This document shows, one piece after another, positions 58,927 to 64,000 of a DNA stretch of 64,000 nucleotides (the first letter of the stretch is position 1; every line of letters begins with the position of its first letter). A model generated the notes under the pieces. The model was not told where the DNA came from, ran no database searches, and was given only the letters and a program-made list of their open reading frames with translations. This DNA comes from Lachancea dasiensis (taxonomy: Eukaryota; Ascomycota; Saccharomycetes; Saccharomycetales; Saccharomycetaceae): contig LT598457.1 in assembly GCA_900074725.1 (NCBI GenBank), positions 620,001 to 684,000 on the forward strand, read 5' to 3'. Both the position numbers and the translations under genes were made by a program.

Positions 58927-59916
58927 ATGGAAGTATTCATAGGTTCCCAATCAAACTCAGAAGATCACCGTTATGGTCAAGCAGATTCGTGGCAAAATCC
59001 ATCTCCAGTAGACAAGCATACGCCGCGTAGTTCTGATGCCCAACTTCAGGTCAATAAGCTGCTAAGAGAACATAGCTTGGCAGAGACACACAAATGTGAA
59101 AGAGCAAACCACGCTTTACAGTGCCTTGCGCTCTTGTTCAAGGATGTGATTGATTCTCTGACTCTGCGAGTGCCGCCACTGGGAGACGCAGCAAACCGTA
59201 ACAATGGCCGGTTGAAACTGTTGATTTCGCGATTGAGAATTCGCAACTATTTGAAGGTGGAGAAAAATGGGCCCATAGCTGTTTTGGAATCTAAAGAAGC
59301 AGCTGCAATCACGGTTACCAACGATTCCTACCTCTCCGTGGTTGTGGAATGCCCCCTCAACGCGACACTGGTGCAAAGCCTCTGTTCAAACAGTGTGTGT
59401 ATGTTATTACCACGCGAGCTAATCCACTTAATCCGTATGCGCCGGGTACAGCTGCGATCTGTGCTACTTGAAATCAATTCGAGATCGATAACGTTGTTTA
59501 ATTCGGATTTCCAGTTCGTTATGGAAGATGTACAGGCGCTAGTAAACCATAGTTTTTATCAGTGTCCTCATAATGCACTCAGATTTGTGGCATCGAGCGC
59601 ATCTTTCTTTGATCGCTACGAGAGTTTGCCAAAAATGGTATACGCACCACAGACGTTGGATGTCGTGACGCAGACGCTTAAACTAAACAAAGTCGAGGTG
59701 TCTTTTCTCATCGGACATCAAGGTACCAAGATACAAGAGTTGCGACAGGAATCTGGCGCAACCATAAAAATCATACCGATCGCACAAAGACTGACCATCG
59801 AACAGCTAAATCGCCCGGCCTCCATTCAACAGCACATCACTATTACAGGAAATCTTGACACTGTCACCAAAGCAGTTAGTCTAATTGACAGTCAGCTGGC
59901 AGCTTACCGATTGTAG
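58927..59916 (+). CDS. MER1: Mer1-like KH-domain meiotic splicing activator
   Basis: Mer1 in S. cerevisiae is a meiosis-specific RNA-binding protein that activates splicing of a few meiotic introns by helping U1 snRNP. The 329-residue product (yeast 270) has a poorly conserved N-terminal part. The C-terminal KH domain runs at about 253-325 and includes the GxxG loop as VSFLIGHQGTKIQELRQ and the following SGATIKIIP strand, ending in HITITGNLDTVTKAVSLIDS. The assignment rests on the KH domain at the C-terminus plus position next to SSB, where YNL210W lies beside YNL209W (SSB2). Whether it has the same meiotic splicing targets here is unknown. Confidence 0.88.
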   Translation: MEVFIGSQSNSEDHRYGQADSWQNPSPVDKHTPRSSDAQLQVNKLLREHSLAETHKCERANHALQCLALLFKDVIDSLTLRVPPLGDAANRNNGRLKLLISRLRIRNYLKVEKNGPIAVLESKEAAAITVTNDSYLSVVVECPLNATLVQSLCSNSVCMLLPRELIHLIRMRRVQLRSVLLEINSRSITLFNSDFQFVMEDVQALVNHSFYQCPHNALRFVASSASFFDRYESLPKMVYAPQTLDVVTQTLKLNKVEVSFLIGHQGTKIQELRQESGATIKIIPIAQRLTIEQLNRPASIQQHITITGNLDTVTKAVSLIDSQLAAYRL

Positions 59917-60460
59917 TCAAAGGGTGATGGACAACATGCGGCCTTGGATAGCCTGAATTTCACGACATTTTTTTCCGTCACTGGCCAAATTAAAATTACT
60001 CACATCATAGCTTGAGCTATGTCGTCTTCACAGTGACAAAAACACACACACTGCATCCCTAACGCTCATCTCACCCCAGTCTCCACAGGTCAGGTGCGCT
60101 CATCGCAGACTACCCTCTCGGCTGCGAACAATACAGAACGGCAATGCGTAACGACAGGACCGCGCAACTCGCCCACAAGCTCATCCGGATGGCTTCCTCC
60201 AAAAGAAATAATAGCAGAGGCATCATCGGCGCTGGGCCACTCTCGTTAGCACGAGCATGATCGCGCATAGCAGTCACAATCGTGGGACATCGGAAAAGTG
60301 TGAAAAATTTTGACAAAAATCTGAAAAATTTTCATTCGAGTTCTAAAAACATTTTCAGTGTGATGGCTACTTATAATGTGAACTTTAGTGTACTTTCCAT
60401 CATAGACTTCCTGCTTTTGAAGATTTGCCTCGCTCATACAAGCTCAATCCTCACATAACA
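59917..60460. promoter_or_regulatory. SSB promoter with PAC and two RRPE elements
   Basis: This 544-base region contains a PAC element (CTCATCGC, reverse of GCGATGAG) at 60099-60106, and two exact RRPE words TGAAAAATTTT at 60301-60311 and 60322-60332. A one-mismatch PAC lies at about 60065-60072. PAC and RRPE together mark ribosome-biogenesis genes in yeasts, bound by Dot6/Tod6 and Stb3. The arrangement within 370 bases of the SSB start supports growth-linked control of this ribosome-associated chaperone. Confidence 0.75.
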
Positions 60461-62302
60461 ATGGCTGAAGGTGTTTTCCCAGGTGCTGTCGGTATCGATT
60501 TAGGTACTACCTACTCTTGTGTTGCGACCTACGAGTCGTCGGTCGAAATTATCGCCAACGAACAAGGTAACAGAGTTACTCCATCTTTCGTCGCTTTCAC
60601 CCCAGAAGAGAGATTGATTGGTGATGCTGCCAAGAACCAGGCTGCTTTGAACCCAAAGAACACCGTTTTCGACGCCAAGCGTTTGATCGGTAGAAGATAC
60701 GACGATGAATCTGTTCAAAGTGACATGAAGACCTGGCCATTCAAGGTCATCGACGTCAACGACTCCCCAGTCATCGAAGTCGAATACTTGGGTGAAACCA
60801 AGACCTTCTCTCCTCAAGAAATCTCCTCGATGGTCTTGACCAAGATGAAGGAAACCGCCGAAGCCAAGATCGGTAAGAAGGTTGAAAAAGCCGTCATCAC
60901 CGTTCCAGCTTACTTTAACGACGCTCAAAGACAAGCTACCAAGGATGCTGGTGCCATTTCTGGTTTGAACGTTTTGCGTATCATCAACGAACCTACTGCC
61001 GCTGCCATCGCTTACGGTTTGGGTGCCGGTAAGTCCGACAAAGAAAGACACGTTTTGATCTTCGATTTGGGTGGTGGTACTTTCGATGTCTCTTTGCTAC
61101 ACATCGCTGGTGGTGTCTACACTGTCAAGTCTACCTCTGGTAACACTCACTTGGGTGGTCAAGATTTCGACACCAACATGTTGGACCACTTCAAGGCCGA
61201 ATTCAAGAAGAAGACCGGTTTGGATATTACCAACGACGCCAGAGCTCTGAGAAGATTGAGAACTGCCGCCGAAAGAGCCAAGAGAACTTTGTCTTCTGTT
61301 ACTCAAACCACCATCGAAGTCGACTCCTTGTTTGAAGGTGAGGACTTCGAAACTTCTATTACCAGAGCCAGATTTGAAGACATCAACGCTGCTTTGTTCA
61401 AGTCTACCTTGGAACCAGTTGAGCAGGTCTTGAAGGACGCTAAGATCGCCAAGTCTCAAATTGACGAAGTTGTCTTGGTTGGTGGTTCTACCAGAATTCC
61501 AAAGGTCCAAAAGTTGCTATCTGACTTCTTCGAAGGTAAGCAATTGGAAAAATCTATCAACCCAGATGAGGCTGTTGCCTACGGTGCTGCCGTCCAAGGT
61601 GCTATCTTGACTGGTCAATCTACTTCTGACGACACCAAGGACTTGTTGTTGTTGGATGTTGCTCCATTGTCTTTGGGTGTTGCCATGCAAGGTAATGTCT
61701 TCGCTCCAGTCGTCCCAAGAAACACCACTGTCCCAACTATCAAGAGAAGAACTTTCACTACTGTTGCCGACCACCAAACCACTGTGCAATTCCCAGTTTA
61801 CCAAGGTGAACGTGTCAACTGTACCGAAAACACCCTGTTGGGTGAATTCGACTTGAAGGGAATCCCACCTTTGCCAGCTGGTGAACCAGTCTTGGAAGCT
61901 ATCTTCGAAGTCGATGCCAACGGTATCTTGAAGGTCACCGCTGTCGAAAAGTCTACCGGTAAGTCCGCCAACATCACCATCTCTAACGCTGTTGGTAGAT
62001 TGTCCTCCGACGAGATCGAAAAGATGGTCAACCAAGCCGAAGAATTCAAGGCTGCTGACGAAGCTTTCGCCAAGAAGCACGAAGCCAGACAAAGATTGGA
62101 ATCCTACGTTGCCTCCATTGAGCAAACTGTCACTGACCCAATCTTGTCCTCCAAGATGAAGAGAGGTAACAAGGCCAAGATCGAAGCTGCTTTGTCTGAC
62201 GCCATGTCCGCTTTGGAAATCGAGGACTCCTCTGCTGATGACCTAAGAAAGGCCGAAGTCGGTTTGAAGAGAGTTGTCACCAAGGCCATGTCTACTCGTT
62301 AA
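60461..62302 (+). CDS. SSB1: Ssb-type ribosome-associated Hsp70 chaperone
   Basis: Ssb is the ribosome-bound Hsp70 that, with RAC (Ssz1-Zuo1), binds nascent chains as they leave the ribosome. The ATG at 60461 starts [20 protein letters not shown] and gives 613 residues, exactly the yeast Ssb length; codons upstream lack ATG. The nucleotide-binding domain has [37 protein letters not shown] and [11 protein letters not shown]. The substrate domain begins after [16 protein letters not shown], a Ssb-type rather than Ssa-type sequence (no EEVD end). The C-terminal lid is intact. Codon use is extremely biased toward preferred yeast codons, as expected for a very abundant protein. The gene is single here for the S. 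cerevisiae pair SSB1 (YDL229W) and SSB2 (YNL209W). Confidence 0.99.
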   Translation: MAEGVFPGAVGIDLGTTYSCVATYESSVEIIANEQGNRVTPSFVAFTPEERLIGDAAKNQAALNPKNTVFDAKRLIGRRYDDESVQSDMKTWPFKVIDVNDSPVIEVEYLGETKTFSPQEISSMVLTKMKETAEAKIGKKVEKAVITVPAYFNDAQRQATKDAGAISGLNVLRIINEPTAAAIAYGLGAGKSDKERHVLIFDLGGGTFDVSLLHIAGGVYTVKSTSGNTHLGGQDFDTNMLDHFKAEFKKKTGLDITNDARALRRLRTAAERAKRTLSSVTQTTIEVDSLFEGEDFETSITRARFEDINAALFKSTLEPVEQVLKDAKIAKSQIDEVVLVGGSTRIPKVQKLLSDFFEGKQLEKSINPDEAVAYGAAVQGAILTGQSTSDDTKDLLLLDVAPLSLGVAMQGNVFAPVVPRNTTVPTIKRRTFTTVADHQTTVQFPVYQGERVNCTENTLLGEFDLKGIPPLPAGEPVLEAIFEVDANGILKVTAVEKSTGKSANITISNAVGRLSSDEIEKMVNQAEEFKAADEAFAKKHEARQRLESYVASIEQTVTDPILSSKMKRGNKAKIEAALSDAMSALEIEDSSADDLRKAEVGLKRVVTKAMSTR

Positions 62303-63721
62303 TGATTTTAGAAAATTGCGATGCATTATTTTATTACCACAATTTTCTATCAAAAATCAAGCTTCCATGATTCATCAACGTCTACCTGTGTATCTAGTCT
62401 CAAATATGGATAGGTTTTTAGCTTTTTCGTCCATATAAGTAATGTACAAAAAGCACCATTATTTAGTAGCAGAGCGCCTTTTGGTGCTTTCAAAGACAAG
62501 TCTTAAAACAACCATTTGCCGTGAGTTGAACGTAGGGAGTTCCGAGGGCCCTGAGTAGTAATCGTTCCATACCATTCTGACATGCACGTCAATTTTGCCG
62601 GGTGAATAAAAAATCCTCATAGCGGCCGCGTGTATGAGCCACATCCCAGGAATAGGCATACCACTCAATAATGAACGGCCTGTAGTATGTTTCCATGAAG
62701 TTTGAGGGAAAAATACTAAACAACATAGTATGGAGATCGATCTTTTTGCTAGCATTCTGGTGAATTTTTAGGAGTTTCGGTTATCGCCCATGTTCGGTGC
62801 TCGTTAGTGCTTTGAAAATTCTCGTATATCATTGAAAACCAATATTTACAGCAGCGGTGGTATTGACTTGATGCTCTTTTCTTGACCGCTGCAGATGTTG
62901 GTATGGAGCTGCTATGCACGCCTGTATTTGACAAATCGATTTCAGCCATTTCTCTCTCGGCAACCGAACCCGCATGCCACGGTGACGGTTTTCAGTGTGG
63001 TTTCAAAAAGCCCGTACTTATCAGACCAGTCTTCTTACTGTACCATAGCAGAACCATCTTTTGGCAATTTCAAGATAATCCTTTATTCCCTAAAGTTGCA
63101 ATTTGGTTTGCCTTGCTCTCGGTAGCGAGCAGTAAGATTCCTGCACGGTTTTGCGTAGTATACAAAAGGCTTGCCGCAGCAAAGTATCTTTCGCGAGGGG
63201 TTGAGGAACAATTATTGAGTGAGTGGGTTTATTCATCGCCAGATATCGTTTCCATAGCCCAAAACCACTCGAAATGCTCCAGGACAGTTTTGCAGATTAT
63301 CAAGCAATAACACCACAGTTATCATGACGAACCAGAACATGTGAAAAAAGCGAGGCACAAGAGCCGATAGTCAGCTTCATTCTTAAACACTAAACAGTAG
63401 AGCCGTATTATTATCTTATTCTGGAAGTTACACCCAAGAATCTGCGATAGTACGATTGTGAAATCTGTAACACTAGCATAGCTTCTACAAGCACCGTTAG
63501 CAAACATCTGAAGACCGCGAGCTATATCCGGTAATCAGCGGCTCTGCTAGTATCCTTGACTGTTCTGGCCCAAGAGTGATTTTTGAGAAGCCTAGTTAGC
63601 TGCTGGACGTTTTGTTGAATTCTATCGCTATCTTTCACACAAAAACGCAAACGAGGCTAATTTATGAGTGTCGCCTGAGAAAGTCTCGTACATATGCATC
63701 GGCATTTGAAAATATGCATGA

Positions 63722-63818
63722 GCAAAAGCCGAATGACCGTCCGAGCGGCCGAGCTACGCGTTATCTAATACCGAGCAAACCCCGGGCAAAAGCCGAGCAA
63801 AAGCCGAGCAAAAGCCGA
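63722..63818 (+). repeat. Four copies of an 11-bp GCAAAAGCCGA unit
   Basis: Exact GCAAAAGCCGA units lie at 63722-63732, 63786-63796, 63797-63807 and 63808-63818; the last three are in tandem. Additional CCGAG words lie between them. They are about 95-200 bases upstream of a TATA box, so they may be repeated factor-binding sites. Confidence 0.85.
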
Positions 63819-63912
63819 AACAATGCGAGGAGCAGGGTACACGAGTAGCTGATGAATGAGCCCACCTTTTGGAATGGAACCTACGATGATCGAGAGTTAT
63901 GGTATTTCGTTT

Positions 63913-63923
63913 TATATAAATAG
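63913..63923 (+). promoter_or_regulatory. TATA box of a gene beyond the right edge
   Basis: TATATAAATAG is a close match to the yeast TATA consensus. No ATG-started gene follows within the remaining 77 bases, so the gene it serves is probably outside the window. Confidence 0.5.
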
Positions 63924-64000
63924 AGAGCAGTTTATCTACCAAAAGGTAAGCGAATCTGCTTTTAATGAATTTATTTTGAGCGTTATCAAGCCATAGTTCA

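Larger units (their letters stand above)
62303..64000. other. Gene-free right end with promoter-like features
   Basis: These 1698 bases after SSB hold no convincing gene. A 142-codon frame at 62882-63310 lacks an ATG at its start and any recognisable sequence. Toward the edge a cluster of GCAAAAGCCGA repeats (63722-63818) is followed by a TATATAAATAG box at 63913-63923. This arrangement suggests a plus-strand gene starting just beyond the window; in S. cerevisiae YNL208W lies on this side of SSB2. Confidence 0.5.

Noticed and set aside
60500-62125. Long antisense frames opposite SSB (60500-61051, 61097-61510, 61517-62125)
   Set aside because: Extreme codon bias of SSB removes antisense stop codons; the translations are Val/Gln/Gly/Asp-rich shadows with no family features.
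62882-63310. A 142-codon frame after SSB
   Set aside because: It begins without ATG, has no domain, and its composition looks random; no matching gene is known at this position.

Overview
The window is ordinary nuclear DNA of a budding yeast of the family Saccharomycetaceae that did not go through the whole-genome duplication (WGD). It is most likely a Lachancea species, though the species cannot be fixed from this sequence alone. Two things support this. Genes that are duplicated in Saccharomyces cerevisiae (CTH1/CTH2, SSB1/SSB2) appear once here. The right two thirds also interleaves genes that in S. cerevisiae are split between chromosome IV (YDL229-YDL237) and chromosome XIV (YNL209-YNL221), the double-conserved-synteny pattern of an unduplicated ancestor. 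Genes are compact and intronless as far as can be seen. No tRNA, rRNA, centromere or telomere was found.

Layout. From 1 to 19054 the block matches the YDR150-YDR155 / YLR135-YLR136 ohnolog pair: the 3' part of CPR1, then ENT5, GIR2, a CTH1/TIS11-type zinc-finger gene, VPS70, the giant cortical anchor NUM1 and SLX4. From 19055 to 20130 a gene-free 1.1 kb stretch holds a decayed repeat and coincides with a synteny break. From 20131 to 62302 the YDL/YNL block runs AIM6, U1 snRNA (SNR19), POP1, ADE12, ALG9, PHO13, MGS1, YPD1, PPN2, RAP1, GYP7, IES2, MFG1, PEX17, RRG9, an inserted flavin monooxygenase gene, VID27, MRX7, OST4, BRE4, PTP1, MER1 and SSB. The last 1.7 kb has no convincing gene but looks like the promoter of a gene that starts beyond the right edge.

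Two genes are easy to miss. The U1 spliceosomal RNA lies at 21555-22056 on the minus strand; its 5' end, internal blocks and Sm site are all recognisable. OST4, a 39-residue membrane subunit of oligosaccharyltransferase, lies at 54017-54136.

These are mostly housekeeping genes that do not form one pathway. Some themes recur: N-glycosylation (ALG9, OST4), RNA processing (U1, POP1, MER1), genome maintenance and chromatin (SLX4, MGS1, RAP1, IES2), mitochondrial maintenance (NUM1, RRG9, MRX7), and trafficking (ENT5, VPS70, GYP7, VID27). Regulatory motifs that fit their genes are visible: an Aft-type iron-site cluster before the CTH gene, PAC and RRPE sites before SSB, PAC before POP1, paired TGACTC sites before ADE12, and CACGTG before PPN2. 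I did not find a wholly new gene system. The most unusual non-coding features are the decayed repeat family seen at the synteny break and again beside the inserted monooxygenase gene, and a structured, ORF-poor stretch between YPD1 and PPN2.
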